This document shows positions 1 to 5,909 of a stretch of 8,929 nt of DNA, piece after piece (position 1 is the stretch's first letter; every line of letters starts with the position of its first letter). Under the pieces are notes generated by a model. That model was not told the DNA's origin. It did not search any database and worked only from the letters and a program-made list of their open reading frames with translations. Source of the stretch: Ruminococcus sp. UBA4383 (GTDB taxonomy: Bacteria > Bacillota > Clostridia > Oscillospirales > Ruminococcaceae); assembly GCA_002389995.1 (NCBI GenBank), contig DGRR01000064.1, positions 15,036 to 23,964 on the forward strand. Reading direction: 5' to 3'. A program made the translations under genes and the position numbers.

Positions 1-154
1 CGGCTTCTTCAACGGGAGCGGCAGCTTCTTCGGAAGAAACGGAAGTTCCCTCAATAATGACATCTTCAGCCTGTACGCTGACAGCCTGTCCAAAAATCAT
101 TGTGCTTCCTGCTGCGATAGCAGAAAGGACAGCGAGAGTCTTTTTTAATTTCAT
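1..154 (-). CDS. Secreted repeat protein, N-terminal part only (paralogue of the gene at 463-2106)
   Basis: Only the first 51 codons are in the window; the gene runs off the left edge. ATG at 154-152 follows a strong GGAGG Shine-Dalgarno with 8 bases of spacing. The product starts MKLKKTLAVLSAIAAGS, a typical Sec signal peptide (lysine-rich start, hydrophobic core, probable cleavage after the VQA near residue 29). It then passes through a Ser/Glu linker into an AAAPVEEA motif, the same Pro-Val-Glu-Glu repeat type found in the full gene at 463-2106. The two signal peptides are nearly the same (MKLKKTLA at both starts), so these are tandem paralogues. The rest of the protein, including any sorting signal, cannot be seen. 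Function is unknown; a surface-exposed location is inferred from the signal peptide and the paralogue. Confidence 0.88.
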   Translation of the reverse strand, partial: MKLKKTLAVLSAIAAGSTMIFGQAVSVQAEDVIIEGTSVSSEEAAAPVEEA

Positions 155-182
155 TTACTTTTCCTCCTTCATACAAGTAAAG

Positions 183-205
183 ATATGGACATTTTCAATC
201 CATAT
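183..205 (-). other. Predicted 5'-terminal mRNA hairpin (copy 1)
   Basis: On the minus strand AUAUGGA (205-199) pairs with UCCAUAU (189-183), 7 bp around a 9-nt loop. The promoter at 210-238 would start transcription near 203-204, so the hairpin would sit at the very 5' end of the transcript. The same stem occurs at the same place before the paralogue (2137-2157), where the closing A-U is replaced by a G-U pair. Stabilisation of the mRNA 5' end is a plausible inferred role. Confidence 0.5.
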
Positions 206-209
206 AGCT

Positions 210-238
210 ATTATATCACTGTAAAATCAGAATTTCAA
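210..238 (-). promoter_or_regulatory. Sigma-A promoter of the truncated secreted-protein gene
   Basis: Minus strand: -35 TTGAAA (238-233), 17-bp spacer, perfect -10 TATAAT (215-210). The predicted start lies near 203-204 and leaves a leader of about 50 nt that contains the hairpin and the RBS. Confidence 0.75.
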
Positions 239-351
239 GCAATTTGGAAAAATTTTTATGTTATATTAATTTTTTTGTTGACATTAACAAATATTAATGT
301 TATTTTTATACAATATAACGCATGATATTTTTTATTTCTTTGAAAATACTG

Positions 352-388
352 AAAAGCGGCTTTCCCTGAAAAAGGAAAAACCGCTTTT
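352..388 (-). terminator. Terminator of the 463-2106 gene
   Basis: An inverted repeat of two 15-nt arms (352-366 and 374-388) around a 7-nt loop. On the minus strand AAAAGCGGTTTTTCC pairs with GGGAAAGCCGCTTTT, 15 bp including two G-U pairs, with the stem ending in a U-rich arm. It is nearly the same as the mscL terminator at 2322-2359. The A-rich and U-rich arms make it potentially active in both directions. Confidence 0.8.
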
Positions 389-462
389 ATTTAAGCATTA
401 TGTTTTTGAATATGACTGCGAGAAATCAACAGAATATTCAATACCAATTATTTATTAACAGC

Positions 463-2106
463 TCAATTTTTCTTCTTTAAAACAAATGCGACTGCGGCGA
501 GTGCAAGTGCTGCTGCGCCTGTGCCTGCGGCAGATATCGGGAATGCTACGCCTGTTTTGGGTGAATCATACTTGTTGGCAGCCTTTGTGCTTTCGTTGCC
601 TGTCTTGCCCTCTGTGCCTGCGGACGCTGTTCCGTGGAGACCTGTATAGTCATTCATACGAATATCGCCCCTGTTTTTATACGACATATAATAGTCCATA
701 ATTGGCTTTTCAACTTTCAATCCGTCAATGTTCATATCCAATTGTTCTTTATTGGAGGAATAAAAATCCACTTCTTTAGTTCCAAAAGAAACTCCTGCCA
801 TATCAACACCATACTTTTTCATATTCGCAGTAATCTCAGCAGCAGCAGCATTCAAAGAACTATATTTAGGTGAATCATTATAAACTCCCCAACCTGGGTC
901 TTTTGCCTTATCGTAATAAAGAAGTTCAAAATCCGTAGAGCCGCCCAATTTATAATCTTCGGGCAATGTCTGTGAAACCCTGTCCTTTCCAATGGTCACT
1001 TTGTACTTACTAAACTTATAGTTATCCAAGTTGTAAACGGAGTAATCATGCGAAGTTGCAAAAGGACCATCTGAAGCATACTTTCCATAAACCCATTCAT
1101 CTTTAAGAAGAGAGTTACCCGTTATAGAAAGAGTAAATTCCCCACCGCCACCTTGCGCCATCTGCGGAGTAATCAGGTAATTCTCATCCATCTTAAAATC
1201 CTCTGTACTTGTCAGTAAACCAATAGTATCTGTTGCTTTATTGTACTGGTACAAATCATAAATAAATCTTGACTGAGGAGCCATAGAACCGTTATCCAGT
1301 CTCTGATGTGTAACTGTAATAAGTTCAGGGATACCATCTTGGCAGAAGTCATAAACGGTAGCTGCAACAACACCAAGTAATTCGGAATAAACTCTAACAC
1401 CATTACTACCTTTTACAGTTTCCTGAGCCGTAGCAGCAGGAGTGAGAGAAGCAAGTCCGCCGTCTGTCTTTGGAATAATTTCATTGTTAACAAAGTCGTT
1501 GTAAATTTTATCATAATCTATGGTTTTATCTTCAATCTGTGCTTTGCCTGCGTCTGAACTTATATCCACTGCATCATGAATACTTCTGTCCAAAGGAGCA
1601 GCCGCTGTCTCAGTTTTCTCTTCAGCAACAGCCGCAGATGTGATTTCAGGGGCTACATCGGCATTAACTACTGCTTCTGTTTCAATTTTGATACCTTCAT
1701 ACACAGCATCTGCCGAAGCCTCAACAACCTTTTCAGCGGGAGTTGTAGTTTCTTCAATGGGTTTAACGATTTCCTCAACGGGTGCAGCAGTTTCTTCAAC
1801 TGGTGCAGCAGTTTCTTCAACTGGTGCAGCAATTTCCTCAACGGGTGCAGCAATTTCTTCAACGGGTGCAGCAACTTCCTCAACAGGAGCAGAAGTCTCA
1901 TCAACAACATACTCAGCATAATTGCCAGAGGGTATGGGTGATTCACCGACAGTTAAATCTGCAACAGATACAGCCTCAACAGATGCGATATACTCATCAG
2001 TGGGAGTGATATCATCAGCCTGTGCATTGAGAGCCTGTCCGAACGCCATTGTTGCGCTTCCTGCTGTGATAACTGCGAGGGCAGCGAGTGTCTTTTTAAG
2101 CTTCAT
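463..2106 (-). CDS. Secreted, wall-anchored repeat protein (547 aa), function unknown
   Basis: Start ATG (2106-2104) follows AAAGGAGG with good spacing. Residues 1-30 form a Sec signal peptide (MKLKKTLAALAVITAG..., cleavage probably after NAQA). Residues 73-128 are eight heptads of the type APVEE(I/T/V)A, a Pro/Glu-rich stalk. Residues 129-210 are acidic linker. Residues about 215-505 form a globular part with aromatic-rich strands and a DGIPELI motif (257-263), of the kind seen in many uncharacterised secreted clostridial proteins. The C-terminus has SPKTG (515-519), a hydrophobic segment and KKKN. This layout fits a sortase sorting signal in which the usual LPxTG leucine is serine. I infer that the protein is exported and probably linked to the cell wall. 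No enzyme motif is recognised. It is the tandem paralogue of the gene at 1-154 and has its own promoter (2162-2190) and terminator (352-388). Confidence 0.9.
   Translation of the reverse strand: MKLKKTLAALAVITAGSATMAFGQALNAQADDITPTDEYIASVEAVSVADLTVGESPIPSGNYAEYVVDETSAPVEEVAAPVEEIAAPVEEIAAPVEETAAPVEETAAPVEEIVKPIEETTTPAEKVVEASADAVYEGIKIETEAVVNADVAPEITSAAVAEEKTETAAAPLDRSIHDAVDISSDAGKAQIEDKTIDYDKIYNDFVNNEIIPKTDGGLASLTPAATAQETVKGSNGVRVYSELLGVVAATVYDFCQDGIPELITVTHQRLDNGSMAPQSRFIYDLYQYNKATDTIGLLTSTEDFKMDENYLITPQMAQGGGGEFTLSITGNSLLKDEWVYGKYASDGPFATSHDYSVYNLDNYKFSKYKVTIGKDRVSQTLPEDYKLGGSTDFELLYYDKAKDPGWGVYNDSPKYSSLNAAAAEITANMKKYGVDMAGVSFGTKEVDFYSSNKEQLDMNIDGLKVEKPIMDYYMSYKNRGDIRMNDYTGLHGTASAGTEGKTGNESTKAANKYDSPKTGVAFPISAAGTGAAALALAAVAFVLKKKN
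1723..1890 (-). repeat. 21-bp tandem repeats encoding PVEE heptads
   Basis: Eight 21-bp units encode APVEE(I/T/V)A heptads. The central copies are close to identical and the outer ones have drifted (KPIEETT, TPAEKVV). Rigid Pro/Glu repeats of this kind usually act as wall-spanning stalks. The in-frame unit length allows copy-number change by slippage without frameshift. The truncated paralogue enters the same motif at residues 44-51. Confidence 0.85.
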
Positions 2107-2136
2107 ATAAAATTTCCTCCTTTTGGATCAATAAAG

Positions 2137-2157
2137 ATATGGATATCCAACCCATAT
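2137..2157 (-). other. Predicted 5'-terminal mRNA hairpin (copy 2)
   Basis: Minus strand AUAUGGG (2157-2151) pairs with UCCAUAU (2143-2137), 7 bp with a closing G-U, around a 7-nt loop. The predicted transcription start is near 2155-2156, so the hairpin begins within a base or two of the mRNA end, as in copy 1. Confidence 0.5.
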
Positions 2158-2161
2158 AAAT

Positions 2162-2190
2162 ATTATAACACCGTTGTATTAAAATTGCAA
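2162..2190 (-). promoter_or_regulatory. Sigma-A promoter of the 463-2106 gene
   Basis: Minus strand: -35 TTGCAA (2190-2185), 17-bp spacer, perfect -10 TATAAT (2167-2162). The layout matches the paralogue's promoter at 210-238. The leader is about 50 nt, and the SD AAAGGAGG lies 9 bases before the ATG. Confidence 0.78.
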
Positions 2191-2321
2191 GTGCTTTTTT
2201 AAATTTTCAGAAAAAATGACGTTTTTTTGTTTATATTCACAAATATGAGCTTTATTTTTGTAGAATATATCAGAATCAATGTTCCTGTATGAGAACAAAA
2301 AATATTTCCTCGGAAATACTG

Positions 2322-2359
2322 AAAAGCGGTTCTTCCTCAAAAAAGGAAAAACCGCTTTT
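2322..2359 (-). terminator. Terminator of the zinc-ribbon gene-mscL operon
   Basis: 15-nt arms at 2322-2336 and 2345-2359 form, on the minus strand, a 15-bp stem with one G-U pair and an 8-nt loop, 9 bases after the mscL stop codon. The sequence is nearly the same as the terminator at 352-388. The A/U-rich stem base suggests it may work on both strands. Confidence 0.85.
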
Positions 2360-2368
2360 ATTTAAGCA

Positions 2369-2806
2369 TCATTTCTTTGATTTATCTGTTTCAGCCTGTG
2401 ATTTAAGGATGTCTCTTATTTCTGTAAGAAGAACTTCTTCCTTGGGAGGCTCAGCAGGTTTTTCTTCTTCTTTCTTTTTGCCGATAGCCATGGCAGCATT
2501 TACGGCTTTAAGAAGCAGGAAGAGAATGAATGCTATAATCAAAAAATTAATGACAGCAGAGATAAATGCTCCGTAGTTGAAAGAGATTCCGTTTACTGTA
2601 AACGAACCGCCCACTACCTGCATTACACCGTTTTCATCTTTTTTTGCACCGCCTGTACACACTGCGATAAGCGGATTGATGAAACAGTCTGTAAGTGCTG
2701 TTACGATATTGCCGAAAGCAGCACCCACGATAACACCGATTGCCATATCCATTACATTGCCTTTAAGTGCAAATGCTTTAAATTCCTGTAATAGCTTCTT
2801 GAACAT
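2369..2806 (-). CDS. mscL: Large-conductance mechanosensitive channel MscL
   Basis: A 145-residue homopentameric inner-membrane channel that opens under membrane tension and releases solutes on hypo-osmotic shock. The family signature is clear: EFKAFALKGNVMDMAIGV at the N-terminus, TM1 about residues 15-42 with the GxxxGAAFG-type helix, a periplasmic loop of about 35 residues, TM2 about 77-103 (ISAVINFLIIAFILFL), a basic KKK stretch, and the C-terminal bundle helix KEEVLLTEIRDILK (123-135), which is almost the same as in E. coli MscL. By alignment the E. coli pore residues L19/V23 correspond to M21/V25. I chose ATG at 2806; a TTG one codon upstream (2809) is possible. SD GGAG lies 9 bases before the ATG. 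It follows the zinc-ribbon gene by 22 bases, so the two are probably co-transcribed from the promoter at 4484-4512. Confidence 0.97.
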   Translation of the reverse strand: MFKKLLQEFKAFALKGNVMDMAIGVIVGAAFGNIVTALTDCFINPLIAVCTGGAKKDENGVMQVVGGSFTVNGISFNYGAFISAVINFLIIAFILFLLLKAVNAAMAIGKKKEEEKPAEPPKEEVLLTEIRDILKSQAETDKSKK

Positions 2807-2828
2807 CAAAAATTTCTCCTTTCTTTTA

Positions 2829-4427
2829 TTATTCTATTCCAACCTCAGGGAGAGAAGGTATTTCTGCCTTTTCTTCCTTAACGGTTTTCTTAGCCTGCAT
2901 ATAGTCGGGAAGCTCTATTTTGTCGAGGTCATCAATATAGGCATCTTTCTTTTTCGGGAGAGCTTCAACAGCGTGGTCGGCTTCAGCCATGAGAGCTTTT
3001 TTATGTTCGGGGACATAAGCCTCAAGGTCATCGGCATTGACATTTGCTGTTGTATACATTTTTATCTGTGTTTTATATTTTTCGGCGGCTGCGAGTTTGT
3101 TTGCATCGACTTCTTTTGTAACGCCCATTATGTCCTGTTGTTTTTCCTGTTTTTTGGCTTCGAGGTTGCCTGCGTCAACGACATCTGTCTGTTTCATGTA
3201 GAATTTATTGAATTTATTTGCATCGTTCTGTCTCAGCTTTGAAGCATCGACAAGGGGGGTATCGCCCATATAGTCGTTCTTTTTCTTTTCATTTCTTTTG
3301 AGCTTGCTGAAATCGAGACCGTCTGTTGAGAGGTCGCCCATATCGCTGCTGTTTTTATGTGATGATTTTCCGAAGAAATCATCTGCGGAGTCGTCATGTT
3401 TCTTTGGTTTTCCGCCGTCAAAGAAATCCCAGAAATCCTCGCCTGATTTCTTTTTTGTTTCAGGTTCGGGTTTCTTGGCGGGTTCAGGTTCTGAAAGCGG
3501 AGCGAGCTGAGGAATAGCTGATGTATTTTGATTTTGTTTAAGCTGCTGGGGCTGACCGTATACAGGCATACCGTTCCGGTCGTAGCCTGTTATCCGGGGC
3601 TGACCGTACATCATGGGCTGACCGTATATGGGCATACCGCTCCGGTCGTAGCCTACTATCTGGGGCTGACTGTACATCATGGGCTGACCGTATATGGGCA
3701 TACCGCTCTGGTCGTAGCCTACTATCTGGGGCTGACCATACATCATGGGCTGACCGTATACAGGCATACCGCTCTGGTCGTAGCCTATTATCTGGGGCTG
3801 ACCGTACATTGCAGACTGTCCGTAAACCTGCTGATTCTGCATATTCATCTGTGGCATAGCCTGATTTCTGTTAGTCTGCTGATTTGCAGGCATATTCATC
3901 ATCTGTGGCATAGCCTGATTCCTGTTCATCTGCTGATTCGAGGGCATATTCATCATCTGTGGCATAGCCTGATTCCTGTTCATCTGCTGATTCGAGGGCA
4001 TATTCATCATTTGTGGCATAGCCTGATTCCTGTTCATCTGCTGATTCGAGGGCATATTCATCATTTGTGGCATAGCCTGATTCCTGTTCATCTGCTGATT
4101 TGAGGGCATTGAAACTCTGTCGGCATCGAGTTTGGGAATATAGGGTTCATCGTACATACTGAAATCGAACTCCTCGTCCGAGTCATTGAGTTCATCAGCC
4201 GTATACATATCAGATGCAGCGTTTGACGGTGCGGTATCTCTTATGACAAATGTACCCGAACCGAAAGTAAAGCCTGATTTGTTGTCAGAAAATTCTTCTT
4301 CCGTATGATAGCCGCCCATATCGACTTGTTCATAATTGACTTCCTGCGGATTTTCAAGGTTACTTCCGCACTTTACGCAAAACTTGAAACCTCTTTCATT
4401 ATTTGTTCCGCACGAACGGCAAACCAT
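2829..4427 (-). CDS. Zinc-ribbon protein with three internal repeat families (532 aa), function unknown
   Basis: ATG at 4427 follows AAGGAGG with 7 bases of spacing. Residues 1-26 are a zinc ribbon: CRSC (3-6) and CVKC (17-20) give a CxxC-x10-CxxC metal site. Residues 30-106 are acidic. Residues 107-195 are five 18-residue repeats rich in Met, Asn and Gln (MPSNQQMNRNQAMPQMMN). Residues 208-293 are four 22-residue repeats rich in Tyr, Gly and Gln (YGQPQIVGYDQSGMPIYGQP). Residues 310-360 are Pro/Lys/Glu-rich with a DFWDFFDGG aromatic patch. Residues 363-479 are a third, degenerate repeat of 23-24 residues built around MxxxxxVDAxxL. No signal peptide or membrane segment is visible, so it is probably cytoplasmic and largely disordered. 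Zinc ribbons at the start of long low-complexity proteins are common in Clostridia and usually have no known role. It is the first gene of the operon with mscL. Confidence 0.9.
   Translation of the reverse strand: MVCRSCGTNNERGFKFCVKCGSNLENPQEVNYEQVDMGGYHTEEEFSDNKSGFTFGSGTFVIRDTAPSNAASDMYTADELNDSDEEFDFSMYDEPYIPKLDADRVSMPSNQQMNRNQAMPQMMNMPSNQQMNRNQAMPQMMNMPSNQQMNRNQAMPQMMNMPSNQQMNRNQAMPQMMNMPANQQTNRNQAMPQMNMQNQQVYGQSAMYGQPQIIGYDQSGMPVYGQPMMYGQPQIVGYDQSGMPIYGQPMMYSQPQIVGYDRSGMPIYGQPMMYGQPRITGYDRNGMPVYGQPQQLKQNQNTSAIPQLAPLSEPEPAKKPEPETKKKSGEDFWDFFDGGKPKKHDDSADDFFGKSSHKNSSDMGDLSTDGLDFSKLKRNEKKKNDYMGDTPLVDASKLRQNDANKFNKFYMKQTDVVDAGNLEAKKQEKQQDIMGVTKEVDANKLAAAEKYKTQIKMYTTANVNADDLEAYVPEHKKALMAEADHAVEALPKKKDAYIDDLDKIELPDYMQAKKTVKEEKAEIPSLPEVGIE
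2991..3341 (-). repeat. Degenerate 23-24-residue protein repeat (MxxxxxVDAxxL)
   Basis: In the zinc-ribbon protein, units begin at M363, M387, M411, M434 and M457. The last four share exact register, Met followed seven residues later by D/N, then A, and Leu three residues after that: VDASKL, VDAGNL, VDANKL, VNADDL. The first unit (LDFSKL) carries a two-residue insertion. A charged, probably helical stretch follows each core. Confidence 0.7.
3549..3806 (-). repeat. 66-bp tandem repeats encoding YGQPQIVGYDQSGMPIYGQP units
   Basis: Three full copies of 66 bp and one slightly shortened last copy (residues 208-293 of the zinc-ribbon protein). Copies differ by a few bases only, and the changes are mostly conservative (Gln/Arg, Val/Ile, Gly/Ser). 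Tyr/Gly/Gln-rich repeats resemble low-complexity sequences that self-associate; this is inference. Confidence 0.88.
3843..4109 (-). repeat. 54-bp tandem repeats encoding MPSNQQMNRNQAMPQMMN units
   Basis: Four near-identical 54-bp copies followed by one diverged copy that is a codon shorter (residues 107-195). DNA identity between the middle copies is almost complete, which suggests recent expansion and probable length variation between strains. Confidence 0.9.
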
Positions 4428-4483
4428 AAAAATCCCTCCTTTCGGTCGTTAATATTTTAATTATCATATCTGCACTACTTTTT

Positions 4484-4512
4484 ATTATAGCATCAACACT
4501 TAAATAATGCAA
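4484..4512 (-). promoter_or_regulatory. Promoter of the zinc-ribbon gene-mscL operon
   Basis: Minus strand: -10 TATAAT (4489-4484), 17-bp spacer, weak -35 TTGCAT (4512-4507). Predicted start near 4477, with a leader of about 50 nt ending in the SD AAGGAGG. Confidence 0.55.
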
Positions 4513-4695
4513 TAGTTTTTCAAAAAATTGTGCATATCAGAAATAAATGATATCTATTATTTGTATATATTGCTATCTGTAAAGTCCGAAAATACGCTGA
4601 TATAGTCAGTTTCTATAAATATATATAATGTATATTGCCATTTTTTGACAAAGGCGGAAAACTTTTACTTACTACTGTATTTTTTATAAAACTTG

Positions 4696-4704
4696 TGTTA
4701 TAAT
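4696..4704 (+). promoter_or_regulatory. Extended -10 promoter of the D,D-carboxypeptidase gene
   Basis: TGTTATAAT matches the extended -10 form TGnTATAAT. No good -35 box lies 16-18 bp upstream, which is usual for this promoter type. Predicted start near 4711; SD TTGGAG at 4743-4748 precedes ATG 4755 by 6 bases. Confidence 0.6.
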
Positions 4705-4754
4705 GTGATACAGATAAATTTATTCTCCGTTTGTACGGAAGATTGGAGATACTG

Positions 4755-5870
4755 ATGTCAAAGAAAAAAGTAAACAAAGCCAATACCGCTAAATTTCTCG
4801 CTGAGTTTTTTCTCTGCATTGCAATTATTGCTGCGGGTGTGTATTTCATCAAGGGTGCGGTTGACAAACGCAACAGCGTCGGCTCTACCGAACCGACAGA
4901 AGAAGTCTATGAGGTAATTACAGAACCCCCGACAGAAGCCGAAAATCCCATGGATATGTATGATACATACGATGTCCTGAATAAAGATATGTTTAAGGGC
5001 GACCTTATCCTCGTAAACAACGATTACGCCTACCTCTCGACAGGTGACGAAAACCTTGTCGAAATAGGTGCAAAAAATATCGAAACAGACAGAGATTATG
5101 TAAGTGTCGTTCAGGACGATTACAAAATTCTTGATGTGGTCTATGAGCCTATGGCTGATATGATGCACGATTTCATTGAGGCTACCGACCTCTACAATGT
5201 AATGCTTTACGGCACTTACAGAAGTACCGAGTTTCAGAAAGAACTCTACGAAAATGACCTCGCTGAAAAAGGTTCGGAAGAATCTACCCTCGTCGCAAAA
5301 CCCGGTTACAGTGAACATGAAACAGGCTATGCTTTCGACTTTACAACTATCCCTGACTATGACTATGACGGTACGGGCGAATATGAATGGTATACCAAAA
5401 ACTGCTATAAGTACGGCTTTATCCTCCGCTATCCCGAAGGCAAGGAAAATATAACATATATAGAATATGAACCGTGGCATTTCAGATATGTAGGTATCCC
5501 CCATGCAACATATATGACAAGATACGGCATATGCCTTGAAGAATATATTGATATGCTTCATAATTACACATATGACGGCTCTCACCTCGAAATCATATGT
5601 GATGACGGCACAAACTGCGAAGTATATTTCTTCCCCGCAGACAATTCCGCAGAAACTACTGCCGTACCCGTTCCGAAAGACGAAAAATATGAGATATCAG
5701 GAAATAATGTTGACGGATTCATAGTTACCGTATACAAGGATTCAGTTTCATCTGCTCCCGAAATTCAGGAGGAGGAAAGTTCCGAGGAAATTCAGGAAGA
5801 TGAAAGTTCCGAGGAAAATCAGGAAGATATTGACGAAAACGCAGAAGAATCAGAAATTACAGAAGAATAA
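4755..5870 (+). CDS. Membrane-anchored D-alanyl-D-alanine carboxypeptidase, VanY type (peptidase M15B), 371 aa
   Basis: This zinc peptidase removes the terminal D-Ala from peptidoglycan stem peptides outside the membrane. Start ATG 4755 has SD TTGGAG 6 bases upstream; a TTG at 4731 is less likely. Residues 1-13 are basic and about 14-32 form one membrane anchor, so the catalytic domain is extracytoplasmic. A Thr/Glu/Pro-rich linker runs to about 65. The M15 motifs are complete: TYRSTEFQKELY (R156, Q161), SEHETGYAFD (186-195) with zinc ligands H188 and D195, and EPWHFR with catalytic E239 and third ligand H242. After about residue 260 comes an extra beta-rich segment, then a tail (about 336-371) of Glu/Asp/Ser with repeated EIQEDESSE units. 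No vancomycin-resistance genes lie next to it, so a housekeeping role in wall maturation is more likely than resistance. It is monocistronic, closed by the terminator at 5875-5909. Confidence 0.93.
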   Translation: MSKKKVNKANTAKFLAEFFLCIAIIAAGVYFIKGAVDKRNSVGSTEPTEEVYEVITEPPTEAENPMDMYDTYDVLNKDMFKGDLILVNNDYAYLSTGDENLVEIGAKNIETDRDYVSVVQDDYKILDVVYEPMADMMHDFIEATDLYNVMLYGTYRSTEFQKELYENDLAEKGSEESTLVAKPGYSEHETGYAFDFTTIPDYDYDGTGEYEWYTKNCYKYGFILRYPEGKENITYIEYEPWHFRYVGIPHATYMTRYGICLEEYIDMLHNYTYDGSHLEIICDDGTNCEVYFFPADNSAETTAVPVPKDEKYEISGNNVDGFIVTVYKDSVSSAPEIQEEESSEEIQEDESSEENQEDIDENAEESEITEE

Positions 5871-5874
5871 ATCA

Positions 5875-5909
5875 AAAACGGTCAGTTGATTCTGACCGTT
5901 TTATTTTTT
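5875..5909. terminator. Bidirectional intrinsic terminator between convergent genes
   Basis: A perfect 11-bp stem, AAAACGGTCAG (5875-5885) with CTGACCGTTTT (5892-5902), and a 6-nt loop. A T6 run follows on the plus strand (5904-5909); on the minus strand the stem runs into five Ts. It lies 4 bases after the carboxypeptidase stop and touches the stop codon of the sigma-like gene, so it can serve both convergent units. Confidence 0.92.

Larger units (their letters stand above)
155..400 (-). repeat. Intergenic copy 1 of a duplicated promoter-leader-terminator block
   Basis: This 5' flank of the truncated gene resembles 2107-2371, the 5' flank of the complete paralogue. Both read, on the plus strand, TTTCCTCCTT, AAAGATATGGA, a promoter, an AT-rich stretch with ACAAATAT, then AAATACTGAAAAGCGG and the terminator, ending in ATTTAAGCAT. 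Together with the related coding sequences this indicates duplication of a whole transcription unit. The gene-free stretch 155-462 holds only this block and the short 3' flank of the next gene. A perfect 7-bp dyad (ACATTAA/TTAATGT, 281-300) lies upstream of the promoter; its meaning is unknown. Confidence 0.7.
2107..2371 (-). repeat. Intergenic copy 2 of the duplicated promoter-leader-terminator block
   Basis: This is the partner of 155-400. RBS region, leader hairpin, promoter, AT-rich stretch and terminator follow in the same order, ending in ATTTAAGCATCA next to the mscL stop codon. Terminator arms and leader are the best conserved parts, while the AT-rich middle has diverged, so the duplication is not recent. 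Confidence 0.7.
4428..4754. other. Divergent intergenic region (327 bp)
   Basis: An AT-rich region between two divergent genes. It contains the promoter of the zinc-ribbon gene-mscL operon (4484-4512, minus) and an extended -10 promoter for the carboxypeptidase (4696-4704, plus). A TTGACA at 4645-4650 has no usable -10 partner. I see no coding sequence or structured RNA in the middle (4513-4690). Confidence 0.6.

Noticed and set aside
278..315. TTGACA on the plus strand upstream of a TATACAAT-like sequence
   Set aside because: The spacing is about 24 bp, too long for a sigma-A promoter, and no plus-strand gene follows. The minus-strand promoter at 210-238 explains the region.
3528..4103. Long open frame on the plus strand across the repeat region (191 codons)
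   Set aside because: It is the antisense shadow of the zinc-ribbon protein's repeats; repeats kept in one frame keep the antisense frame open too. It has no RBS and no recognisable domain.
3549..4109. Regular 54- and 66-bp repeats that could suggest a CRISPR-like array
   Set aside because: The repeats are directly adjacent with no variable spacers, and they stay in frame within a protein gene.
4758..5585. Long open frame on the minus strand inside the carboxypeptidase gene (275 codons)
   Set aside because: The plus-strand frame carries complete M15 catalytic motifs, an RBS and a promoter; the antisense frame has none of these.
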